10,272 nt of DNA from an uncultured Acidimicrobium sp. (GTDB taxonomy: Bacteria; Actinomycetota; Acidimicrobiia; Acidimicrobiales; Ilumatobacteraceae), in NCBI GenBank assembly GCA_903850275.1, contig CAINLH010000237.1, positions 1 through 10,272 on the forward strand. Reading direction: 5' to 3'. This document shows positions 1-7,038 of the stretch, one piece after another. The translations under genes were made by a program, and so were the position numbers. Every line of letters begins with the position of its first letter. The stretch's first letter is position 1. The notes below the pieces were generated by a model. It did no database searches and had not been told where the DNA came from. It worked only from the letters and a program-made list of their open reading frames with translations.

Positions 1-1061
1 ACTTCATTGGCCATTAATCGACCAGCCCTCGTGAGTACCCACCGATCTCCGCGAGAAACAATGAGGTCTCCTAGCAACTCTTGATCTTCTGATGAAAATG
101 AGTTTGACGGCACGCCATCGCGAACTCGAATGAGAAGTTGAAGGGCTTCGAGCCTTCGCGTGGAATCGTCCAACGTCTCACTGGATGACTCTGGTGTTTG
201 GCCGGCGTCGACCATCTCGATGTATCGATCTGGGGTTCGAACATTCCACCAACGACGACCATCCATGTGGGCATGCGCTGCACAACCGAAACCGTCGTAA
301 TTTCCCTGCAACCAATACAGATAATTATGAGCACACTCGTGTCCAGGTTTAGACCAGTTGGAGATTTCGTAATTGACTAACCCGTTGTCGCTAAATAGTT
401 GGTCCACCAATTCGTACTTGTCTGCCTGATCGTCGTTGTCCGGATGACGGTCGGTCTGCGAAGCCAATGGTGTGTTGGCTTCTACGGTTAACCCATAAGC
501 GGAAACGTGCGGCGGGTCGAGTGCCACCACGTCGCGAACCGTTGTGCGCCAATCGTCCAACGACTCGCCTGCTGCACCGTAAATGATGTCCAAGTTGAAG
601 GTAGAGAAGCCCGCCTCTCGGACGTAGGCGACCGAACGTTGAACATTCTCTGGGTCGTGTGTGCGCCCCAGTGACGCCAGCACATGCGGAACTGTTGATT
701 GCACACCGATCGAAATTCGATTGACGCCGCCCGCCAGGTACTCCCTCATCATCGGCAAGGTGATGTTGTCGGGATTGCACTCCACTGTCATTTCTGCACC
801 GTGTGCAAGCGGAATTGTTTTCAATACCGCCATCAACTCCTCGGCAGGAACCATGCTTGGGGTGCCACCACCCACAAAGACCGATGTAGCTGGCGGCATT
901 CCTTCAACCACTCTTCGAGCAATATGTTGCGATAGTGATTTCAAATATGTACTGGTGAGATGATGCCTATCGGTGAAAGTGGCGAAGGCGCAATAGTCGC
1001 ACCGCTTCGAGCAAAAAGGGATGTGCACATACACGCCGTGTGCGTTAGCAGCGAGTTGCAT
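1..1061 (-). CDS. hemW: HemW, radical SAM heme chaperone (coproporphyrinogen III oxidase-like), partial, 3' end missing
   Basis: The reading frame is open from an ATG at 1061-1059 to the left edge, giving 353 codons with no stop. Family members are usually about 380-400 residues, so only the C-terminal tail is missing. The radical SAM [4Fe-4S] signature is C17-x3-C21-x2-C24, followed by F26. HemN coproporphyrinogen dehydrogenases usually have a fourth Cys at that position, so F26 favours HemW. A GGGTP motif (SAM binding) lies at residues 64-68. The HemW-type HN-x2-YW motif is at residues 245-250, followed by a Gly/Ala-rich AAH segment. Known HemW proteins bind heme and deliver it to haemoproteins such as respiratory oxidases and do not oxidise coproporphyrinogen. 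The start lies 4 bases after the bldD-like stop, and no strong Shine-Dalgarno is visible, so translation probably relies on the upstream gene. The family call is firm; HemW over HemN is probable. Confidence 0.93.
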   Translation of the reverse strand, partial: MQLAANAHGVYVHIPFCSKRCDYCAFATFTDRHHLTSTYLKSLSQHIARRVVEGMPPATSVFVGGGTPSMVPAEELMAVLKTIPLAHGAEMTVECNPDNITLPMMREYLAGGVNRISIGVQSTVPHVLASLGRTHDPENVQRSVAYVREAGFSTFNLDIIYGAAGESLDDWRTTVRDVVALDPPHVSAYGLTVEANTPLASQTDRHPDNDDQADKYELVDQLFSDNGLVNYEISNWSKPGHECAHNYLYWLQGNYDGFGCAAHAHMDGRRWWNVRTPDRYIEMVDAGQTPESSSETLDDSTRRLEALQLLIRVRDGVPSNSFSSEDQELLGDLIVSRGDRWVLTRAGRLMANE

Positions 1062-1065
1062 CGTT

Positions 1066-1587
1066 CTACGTTGTTGGCGGAACGAATAGCAAGTCGAGTT
1101 CGGCAAGCTTTGCTCCAACTTCGTCCACGCTGACATCGAGCATGACAGCGATTGCGCGAGTGTCATTTGCGCGCACGGTAATCACTTTGCCGTTGAAGTC
1201 TTGCCGCTGTACCTGAATCATGCGCAGTAAGCGCTCGAGCATTTTGAATTGTGCGCCGTCTCGAGTTGACAGTTTGGCAACGTCAATTCGCAATTTCTTT
1301 GGGACAGCAGCACCCGGTTGCGCAGCGTCTTCACGCTGCGGATCTCGCGGCAACAGTTGGTCGACAGTGACGCCATAGAACCTTGCCAGGCGCTCGAGGC
1401 GAGGAACACTAATCATGCGCTCGCCGCGCTCGTAGGCGCCCATCACCGACGCCTTGAACTCCTGTTGGGTGGATTGTTCGATATCGCTGAGGGACAGGTT
1501 TTTCTGCTGACGAATTGCGCGCAAACGCTCGCCCACCATGCGCGCATACGACAGTTCGTCGGCCTGGTCGCCTCGTTCCATACTCAC
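1066..1587 (-). CDS. bldD: BldD-like transcriptional regulator: XRE-type HTH plus C-terminal cyclic-di-GMP-binding domain
   Basis: This is a 173-residue protein. Residues about 16-80 form an XRE/Cro helix-turn-helix domain with the YERGER segment at 52-57 typical of BldD. A short linker leads to a C-terminal domain beginning near residue 98 (KLRIDVAKL). R128-Q-D130, eight residues, then R139-A-N-D142 (bases 1162-1206) reproduces the RxD-x8-RxxD signature by which Streptomyces BldD binds tetrameric c-di-GMP and dimerises. In Streptomyces, BldD represses developmental genes; the targets here are unknown. The GTG start at 1587 overlaps the rsmE stop as GTGA. An ATG two codons later (1581) is an equally plausible start. 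It sits inside the hrcA-dnaJ-rsmE-hemW run, so it is probably co-transcribed with them. No recognisable BldD operator was found in the intergenic stretches. The family call is strong; c-di-GMP binding is inferred from motif conservation. Confidence 0.88.
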   Translation of the reverse strand: MSMERGDQADELSYARMVGERLRAIRQQKNLSLSDIEQSTQQEFKASVMGAYERGERMISVPRLERLARFYGVTVDQLLPRDPQREDAAQPGAAVPKKLRIDVAKLSTRDGAQFKMLERLLRMIQVQRQDFNGKVITVRANDTRAIAVMLDVSVDEVGAKLAELDLLFVPPTT

Positions 1588-2273
1588 GCAATCTCCCTAC
1601 GACAACGGCTCATCAGTGCACCTGCAACTATTGCAGCAGTTTCGGCACGAAGAATGGATTCGCCCAAGGACACGCGCTTGGTGCACTGCTCCAACTCTTC
1701 TGGCGCAAAACCACCCTCTGGGCCGATCACTACGCATCGATCGTTGCTGTCAACCGGTTTGCCGCCTGGTTCGGCCAGCGAAGCCGAGTATTGGGTCAAT
1801 ACCGATGCCAAAGGTGTGACACCACAAACTTTGGGCAACCACACCCTGCGGCTCTGCATGGCGGCCTCGCGAGCAACACGCTGCAATCGCTCGAGCAGTT
1901 TTTCTGCACGTGCCGCATCCCACTTCACCACAGAAAATCGAGTTGGAGTTAACGGAATGATTTCATCAATCCCAATCTCTGTCAGTTTCTGCACGATCAC
2001 TTCGGGTTTCTCGCCCTTGACCGGAGCAAACGCAACCACCAATGGCCAACGCGGCGCATCAATGCGTTGAATCTCACAAGTTGCCTTGAGCGATGCGTCT
2101 TTCGACAAGGTCGCAGTCATCCACCCGCCAATTCCATCGCTGAGGGAAATGCTGTCGGTGTCCCTCACTCGAAGAACCTTTAGTAAGTGGTGGACATCCA
2201 AATCATCCAATTGAGGATTGTTCAGCGATTCGACAAAAACATGTGCCGCCGAGCGACGCAATACGTCGTTCAC
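1584..2273 (-). CDS. rsmE: 16S rRNA (uracil-1498-N3)-methyltransferase RsmE
   Basis: This 229-residue SPOUT-class methyltransferase belongs to a family that N3-methylates U1498 of 16S rRNA, near the decoding centre, using SAM. An N-terminal PUA-like part carries HHLLKVLRVR at about 28-37. The catalytic and knot regions show KLTEIGI (96-102), an EAAMQSRR segment (136-143; the usual form is EAxxQSxR), GPEGGF (184-189) and LGxxILRAETA (202-212). All are hallmark RsmE motifs, and the length is close to the family norm. The start is GTG at 2273, overlapping the dnaJ stop as GTGA, which implies translational coupling. The 3' end overlaps the bldD-like start in the same way. The dnaJ-rsmE pairing is common in actinobacteria and other bacteria. 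Confidence 0.95.
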   Translation of the reverse strand: MNDVLRRSAAHVFVESLNNPQLDDLDVHHLLKVLRVRDTDSISLSDGIGGWMTATLSKDASLKATCEIQRIDAPRWPLVVAFAPVKGEKPEVIVQKLTEIGIDEIIPLTPTRFSVVKWDAARAEKLLERLQRVAREAAMQSRRVWLPKVCGVTPLASVLTQYSASLAEPGGKPVDSNDRCVVIGPEGGFAPEELEQCTKRVSLGESILRAETAAIVAGALMSRCRREIA

Positions 2274-3418
2274 AAGAACGCTGACTTGATTTTTGACTTC
2301 AGCTTTGAGCCCTCTTCAGCAACATGTTCTCCGCGCTTCTTTGCGTACTGATGCAACAGTTCGCTTTCCTCTTTCGACAATTTCGTCGGTACTTCGACAG
2401 CGACGTACGCCCTCAAGTCGCCACGACCACGAGACCGACCGCCGTTGGTGAGCCTCGTGACTCCGCGCCCCTTCAATACAAACTCGCGACCATGCTGAGT
2501 GCCCGCGGGGATGACTAATTCCTCGTCGCCGTCAAGCGTGCCCAACGTAAGTTGGGTGCCAAGCGCTGCTTGTGCAATAGAAATGACAACGTCGGTGACG
2601 AGGTCGTCATCTTCTCGGCGAAAGGTTTCGTGGTCGGCGACTCGCACGTGAACGTACAAATCGCCCGCACCGCCGCCGCGCACACCAACTGCACCCTTGC
2701 CGGTAAGGCGAAGGGTTTGGCCGCTATCTATTCCTGCCGGTACGTCGACGGTGTAGGCAACTTCCTTAACCTTTCGGCCCTCACCTCTGCACGAGTTGCA
2801 CGGTGATGCAATGATCTGCCCCATACCACTGCAACGTCCGCATGCTGCCATCGTCACCATTTGACCAAGCATGCTCTGACGAACGCGACGCACTTGGCCA
2901 GCACCATTGCACTCTGTGCACGTAGTTGCCGATGTCCCCTTTTCTGCTCCAGACCCGCTGCAATCTTCGCATCGCACCGCGGTACGAACTTTCACTTCGT
3001 TGTTACAACCAAACACTGCGTCCACAAATGAAATGTCGGCTACCGCCTCGACGTCTTGACCACGCGGAGGGCCGCTTGGGCCGCGCTGACCGCCGCCGCC
3101 GAATGGGGATCCTCCTCCGCCAAAGAATGCTTCGAAAATGTCACCGAACCCGCCAGCTCCGCCACCAAATGGATCGCCGCCTGCACCACCGCCACCACCA
3201 ATGCCCGCCTCGCCGAATTGGTCGTATCTTGCCTTCTTCTCTGGATCGGAGAGCACCTCGTACGCGCGCGATACTTCCTTGAATTTTGCCTCTGCCTCGG
3301 CATTGCCAGGGTTGGCATCTGGGTGCAGTTCGCGTGCGCGCTTGCGGTACGCCTTTTTCAACTCGTCGGCGTTTGCACTTCGGGCAACACCAAGTAGCGC
3401 GTAAAAATCCTCAGCCAT
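2270..3418 (-). CDS. dnaJ: Chaperone protein DnaJ (HrcA-linked, DnaJ2-type)
   Basis: This 382-residue type I J-domain protein stimulates the DnaK ATPase and binds unfolded clients. The J domain (about 4-70) contains the essential HPD at 32-34. A Gly/Phe-rich linker spans about 73-110. The zinc-binding domain has four CxxCxGxG repeats: C150/C153, C167/C170, C193/C196 and C207/C210. C-terminal substrate-binding domains follow from about 220 to 350. No key residue is missing. The ATG at 3418 lies 7 bases after the hrcA stop. Actinobacteria commonly carry one dnaJ with dnaK-grpE and a second with hrcA. This copy has no dnaK or grpE beside it and matches the second arrangement. It is likely co-transcribed with hrcA and so possibly heat-regulated. 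The dnaJ2 label is inferred from context. Confidence 0.97.
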   Translation of the reverse strand: MAEDFYALLGVARSANADELKKAYRKRARELHPDANPGNAEAEAKFKEVSRAYEVLSDPEKKARYDQFGEAGIGGGGGAGGDPFGGGAGGFGDIFEAFFGGGGSPFGGGGQRGPSGPPRGQDVEAVADISFVDAVFGCNNEVKVRTAVRCEDCSGSGAEKGTSATTCTECNGAGQVRRVRQSMLGQMVTMAACGRCSGMGQIIASPCNSCRGEGRKVKEVAYTVDVPAGIDSGQTLRLTGKGAVGVRGGGAGDLYVHVRVADHETFRREDDDLVTDVVISIAQAALGTQLTLGTLDGDEELVIPAGTQHGREFVLKGRGVTRLTNGGRSRGRGDLRAYVAVEVPTKLSKEESELLHQYAKKRGEHVAEEGSKLKSKIKSAFL

Positions 3419-3425
3419 AGTTGGT

Positions 3426-4421
3426 CTAACTTTCGGCGAGGCGACGTCCGAGACGATCGCTCACGATTTCTACCGTCGCCAACGCCTGCGGATAATTCAT
3501 GCGAGTCGGCCCAAGGACACCGACTGTGCCTAGGTTGTTGCCGTCCACCATCACGGGCGCAAGCACGACTGAACATGCCGAAAGTGGTTCTACGCCGTGT
3601 TCGGCGCCGATCGCCACTGAAAGACCCCTGTTGAGCATGTCGCGAACGAGTGAGACCATCACATACTGCTGCTCGAGTGTGTGCAACACAGATCGAACAA
3701 TTTCTACGGCGTCAAACGCTTCTGCCATTGCCGAAGCACCACCAACAAATACCGATTCATCTACGCGTCGAGTACCAAACGAATTCAGGATCTGTTGGCT
3801 CATTGCGTCAATGAGCACATTCCCAGATGTTGCGAGCGGAACTGATTGCCCAAGTGCCGACCCGACCATTGCCTTAGCAATGTGCTGAGCAACAAGCACA
3901 AGTGTCTCGTCTGTAGTTGCTTGTGCTAATTCGATTGGTTCGCTTTCAACAGCGCCATTGGACAACACAACCACCACGGTTGCAAGATGCGGTGAAAGCC
4001 CAACCACTTGAACCGAACGCACGACAGCGACTTCGGCTTTGGGGCCCATTACAACAGCGGCATAGTTGGTCATCTGCGCAAGCAACATGCTGGTTCGCTG
4101 CAATGTCTCTTCAAGGCGCCCGTGAGCGGTGTCGAAGAACTCGCCCACTCGCAGCGTTGCCGCCGATTCGAGTTTGCCCGATGGAGTGAGATGATCAACA
4201 AAGAATCGGTATCCCTTATCGGTAGGAATTCGACCGGCTGAAGTATGCGGCTGCGCTAGAAATCCTTCTTGTTCAAGAAACGCCATGTCGTTTCGCACCG
4301 TGGCCGACGAAACCTGAATGTTGGCCGTGTTGGCGATGTGCGAAGACCCAACGGGCTGCGCCGTTGCGATGTACTCCTGCACCACGGCGCGGAGGATGGC
4401 TGTTTTGCGGTCGTCAAGCAT
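3426..4421 (-). CDS. hrcA: Heat-inducible transcription repressor HrcA
   Basis: This protein of about 331 residues represses class I heat-shock genes by binding the CIRCE operator; in other species its activity depends on GroEL. The N-terminal winged-helix domain (about 1-75) contains the characteristic SSATVRNDMAFLEQEGFL run (38-55) followed by PHTSAGRIPTDKGYRFFVD (58-76). The rest (about 90-325) matches the GAF-like/dimerisation part of HrcA. I chose the ATG at 4421 because the family typically starts MLD-E/D-RK. A GTG directly before it (4424) is an alternative. It leads the dnaJ-rsmE-bldD-hemW run. No TTAGCACTC-N9-GAGTGCTAA element is visible upstream, so autoregulation through a standard CIRCE is not supported here. 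Confidence 0.96.
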   Translation of the reverse strand: MLDDRKTAILRAVVQEYIATAQPVGSSHIANTANIQVSSATVRNDMAFLEQEGFLAQPHTSAGRIPTDKGYRFFVDHLTPSGKLESAATLRVGEFFDTAHGRLEETLQRTSMLLAQMTNYAAVVMGPKAEVAVVRSVQVVGLSPHLATVVVVLSNGAVESEPIELAQATTDETLVLVAQHIAKAMVGSALGQSVPLATSGNVLIDAMSQQILNSFGTRRVDESVFVGGASAMAEAFDAVEIVRSVLHTLEQQYVMVSLVRDMLNRGLSVAIGAEHGVEPLSACSVVLAPVMVDGNNLGTVGVLGPTRMNYPQALATVEIVSDRLGRRLAES

Positions 4422-4424
4422 CAC

Positions 4425-4475
4425 GGTTCTGCCTTGTAGTTTACCGATAGTGGCCCACGCAGGGTGATCGAGTGG
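4425..4475. other. Short gap between photolyase and hrcA; only a weak promoter candidate
   Basis: These 51 bases contain no CIRCE element and no hairpin with a T tract that would end the photolyase transcript. On the minus strand TAAACT (4443-4438) fits the actinobacterial -10 pattern TAnnnT, but no TTG-like -35 is seen at 16-18 bases. If it were used, the mRNA would start only a few bases before hrcA. A small odd palindrome, GTGGGCCAC, is also present. Read-through from lepA-MFS-phr into hrcA is therefore possible. Confidence that this is a real promoter is low. Confidence 0.3.
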
Positions 4476-5822
4476 TTACTTTCCAGAAACGGCTTTGTAA
4501 CGCTCCAGCGACACCGCACGCTCTACTGCGTGATCGACAATTGGTTCCAAGTAGGGATTCAGTAGGCCTGCCGTCCAGGGTGCATGCACTGCACTGTTGT
4601 CTAGATCGCGCAATTGCGGCAGCCAGGAACGGACATATTCACCCTGTGGATCAAACTTTTCGCCCTGCGAAATTGGATTGAAGATTCGAAAATATGGAGA
4701 GGCATCCGTGCCCGTGCCCGCCGTCCATTGCCAACCATGATTGTTTGAGGCAATATCGCCATCAACCAAATGTTGCATGAAGAATTTCGCACCCCACTGC
4801 CAAGGCAGGTGCAAATCTTTGACGAGAAAACTGGCAACAATCATGCGAACACGGTTGTGCATCCATCCAGTTGCGAGCATCTGTTTCATTCCGGCATCCA
4901 CGATCGGATAGCCCGTCTCGCCTGCACACCACGCCGCAAAACGTGATACCGCTTCTTTGCCCGTGTCGTGAGTCATCTTGTTCATTTTGGGCTGCAGGTT
5001 ATTCCATGCCGTTTGTGGCTGATTGAACAACACGTCTGCGTAGAACTCTCGCCACCCCAACTCGCTACGAAAAACCGCGTGAGATTTCGACTCGCCCAGC
5101 TCGGCCAAAAGCGACCTTGGATGAATAACACCGAAACGTAGGTAAGGGGAAAGCCGACTGGTCCCCTCTACATCGGGGTTGTTGCGTGTCTCTGCGTAGG
5201 TATCGAGTGCCGAATCGCGAAAGTGTTGCCAAACCTTCCACGCAGCCTGCTCGCCGGCATCTGGCAACGAGGCGTTACACGCAGGGTCTGAAGGAATTGG
5301 GTCGGTCGCAATTTGAGGCGCACCATGCCATTGCACCTTTGGCTGATCGAAAGGCTTTGGCCAACCGATCTGCATCCAAATTTTTGAGAAGGGTGTGAAT
5401 ACTGCGTACGGAGTTCCGTCGCCCTTCAAAACATTCCCCGGCTCAACCGCATATGCCGAACCAACACATTGCAACGTGATGCCTGACTGCGACAATGCTG
5501 CGCTTACCTTCGCATCTCGCGATTGCCCGTAGGGTGCAAAATCTTTGGCTGCAAATACTGTTTTAGCGCCCGCCTCACGAGCAACTTGTAAAACCACTTG
5601 CTCGGGGTTTCCGCTACGCACCACCAACGAACCACCCATCGCAATATTCAGTTCGCGCAAACTGCGTAATAAAAATGAGATGCGAGCGTTACCAGACTTT
5701 TCAAAAAATACTGGATCAATTACGAAAAGCGGCGTGACTGAACCTTCTGCGGCCGCAGCACAAAGAGTTTCGTTGTCTGCCAAACGCAAATCGCGCCGAA
5801 ACCACATCACCGAGTTAGCCAC
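4476..5822 (-). CDS. phr: Class I deoxyribodipyrimidine (CPD) photolyase
   Basis: This protein of about 448 residues is a flavoprotein that uses blue/UV-A light to split cyclobutane pyrimidine dimers. An N-terminal Rossmann antenna domain begins with MWFRRDLRLADN. The FAD-binding domain contains EGTSRLSPYLRFG (about 219-231), WREFY, TGYPIVDAGM, GWMHNRVRM (about 319-327), SNNHGWQW (about 359-366) and TGTDASPYFRIFNP, closely matching E. coli Phr. The PYGxxRD segment near residue 98 resembles deazaflavin-antenna photolyases, so the antenna cofactor is uncertain. Tryptophans equivalent to E. coli W359 and W382 are present (about W341 and W364), but none aligns with W306. I chose the GTG at 5822 because GGGGA lies about 6 bases upstream; a TTG at 5828 also fits. 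The start overlaps the end of the MFS gene, indicating coupling. CPD repair is most likely; a cryptochrome-like role cannot be excluded. Confidence 0.94.
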   Translation of the reverse strand: MANSVMWFRRDLRLADNETLCAAAAEGSVTPLFVIDPVFFEKSGNARISFLLRSLRELNIAMGGSLVVRSGNPEQVVLQVAREAGAKTVFAAKDFAPYGQSRDAKVSAALSQSGITLQCVGSAYAVEPGNVLKGDGTPYAVFTPFSKIWMQIGWPKPFDQPKVQWHGAPQIATDPIPSDPACNASLPDAGEQAAWKVWQHFRDSALDTYAETRNNPDVEGTSRLSPYLRFGVIHPRSLLAELGESKSHAVFRSELGWREFYADVLFNQPQTAWNNLQPKMNKMTHDTGKEAVSRFAAWCAGETGYPIVDAGMKQMLATGWMHNRVRMIVASFLVKDLHLPWQWGAKFFMQHLVDGDIASNNHGWQWTAGTGTDASPYFRIFNPISQGEKFDPQGEYVRSWLPQLRDLDNSAVHAPWTAGLLNPYLEPIVDHAVERAVSLERYKAVSGK

Positions 5823-7038
5823 GCTCAATCCCCATTTTCCACATCCACATCATCATGTACACACCAGCAGCCAACGAGATAAATCCTCCGTAAGCAAGTG
5901 ACCACTGCACGCTTATGGAGTCGGCGATGAACCCAGTAATTGGGCCGCCAATAGGGGTGCTCCCCAGAAACGCAACTGCCGTTAGCGCTAGTAAACGACC
6001 GCGCATATCTGGCGGAGATTCTTGTTGAGTGATCGAGTTTGCCGAGGCGATCATTGCTGCCCCGCCCACACCAAGTGGGATAGCCCATACAAAAGCGACC
6101 CAAACGTTTGGCGACCATGCCATGCCTATGTTCGCAACGCCAAGCACCAAGGTGTTCACCGCAACCCATCGGTATGTCGCCTTTGCCAACCGCGCAGTAA
6201 GCAGCGCGCCGAACAAACTTCCCATGCTTGTGACAGCAAGCACCCAACCAAAATATTTCGGGTCTCCCCATTCGATATCCGAGAGTTTCGGCAGTGAAAC
6301 GCTGTAGTTAAACGCAAACGTGCTGACAATGGTGAAGACAATAAACAACACGCGCAGTCGGTCATTGTGCGCGACAAATCGCAAACCATCTCGCACCGGT
6401 GTGCCGCCTGCGGGCCTTGGCGCCGGCGAGTACATCTGTGCAGTGCGTAACCCCGCCACACCGAACAACATCGCTGCAAACGAAATGCCATTCAATACGA
6501 ACAACCAGCCGGTGCCCAAAGGGCCAACCAATGCTGATGCGATTGCTGGCCCAAATATTCGCGAGCCTGTCATCACAGCTGTATTGAGGCTCATTGCATT
6601 GGACATATCCGCCTCGGGAACCAACTCGGTGACCAGAGCCCGGCGTGCGGGATTGTCAATGGCGCCAACCAAACCAAGCATGCCGGTTAGTGCAAAGACA
6701 ATCGGCACGTTGATGTTGCCTGTGATGTCGCAAATGCCAAGCACGATCGCTTGCAATGCCATGAGTGATTGGGTGACGAAGGTAATGCGACGACGATTGA
6801 ACCGGTCGGACAGCGCCCCAGCCCAAGCCCCCAACAACAACATCGGTAGAAATTGCAGCGCCGTATTGACACCAAGCGTGACCGCGCTACCCGTTAACCG
6901 ATAGAGCAGGAACGACGTTGCGGTGAGTTGCAACCACGAACCAACGTTTGAAAACAGCAGGCCCAGAAAAAACAACCGGGCGTTGTAGCTCCGCAACGAG
7001 CGAAACATAGCCCCGTTTTTTGGTGCGATTTCAGTCAT
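5815..7038 (-). CDS. MFS transporter, EntS-like/MFS_3 exporter family
   Basis: This is a 407-residue integral membrane protein with about twelve hydrophobic segments in two halves, split by a hydrophilic loop near 200-228. The first loop carries the MFS motif A-like [11 protein letters not shown] (74-84). The [13 protein letters not shown] segment (129-141), followed by N147 and the SLNTAV stretch, is typical of the MFS_3 group containing the enterobactin exporter EntS and drug-efflux-like proteins. [12 protein letters not shown] (341-352) is the equivalent loop in the second half. The substrate cannot be told from sequence. The ATG at 7038 gives the family-like N-terminus and overlaps the lepA stop by 8 bases. 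An upstream ATG at 7083 would run 45 more bases into lepA and add a non-conserved leader. The 3' end overlaps the photolyase start, so lepA, this gene and phr form one tight unit. Confidence 0.88.
   Translation of the reverse strand: MTEIAPKNGAMFRSLRSYNARLFFLGLLFSNVGSWLQLTATSFLLYRLTGSAVTLGVNTALQFLPMLLLGAWAGALSDRFNRRRITFVTQSLMALQAIVLGICDITGNINVPIVFALTGMLGLVGAIDNPARRALVTELVPEADMSNAMSLNTAVMTGSRIFGPAIASALVGPLGTGWLFVLNGISFAAMLFGVAGLRTAQMYSPAPRPAGGTPVRDGLRFVAHNDRLRVLFIVFTIVSTFAFNYSVSLPKLSDIEWGDPKYFGWVLAVTSMGSLFGALLTARLAKATYRWVAVNTLVLGVANIGMAWSPNVWVAFVWAIPLGVGGAAMIASANSITQQESPPDMRGRLLALTAVAFLGSTPIGGPITGFIADSISVQWSLAYGGFISLAAGVYMMMWMWKMGIERG

Noticed and set aside
391..780. 129-residue minus-strand open frame
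   Set aside because: It is in a different frame from hemW, which is continuously open here and carries all family motifs.
1318..2070. 250-residue plus-strand open frame antisense to rsmE and the bldD-like gene
   Set aside because: It crosses two firmly identified genes, shows no recognisable domain, and is best explained as a shadow of the minus-strand codon pattern.
3056..3210. Repetitive GC-rich tract suggestive of a simple repeat
   Set aside because: It encodes the Gly/Phe-rich linker expected in DnaJ.
6320..6904. 194-residue plus-strand open frame antisense to the MFS gene
   Set aside because: It has no recognisable motif and lies entirely over a well-supported transporter gene.
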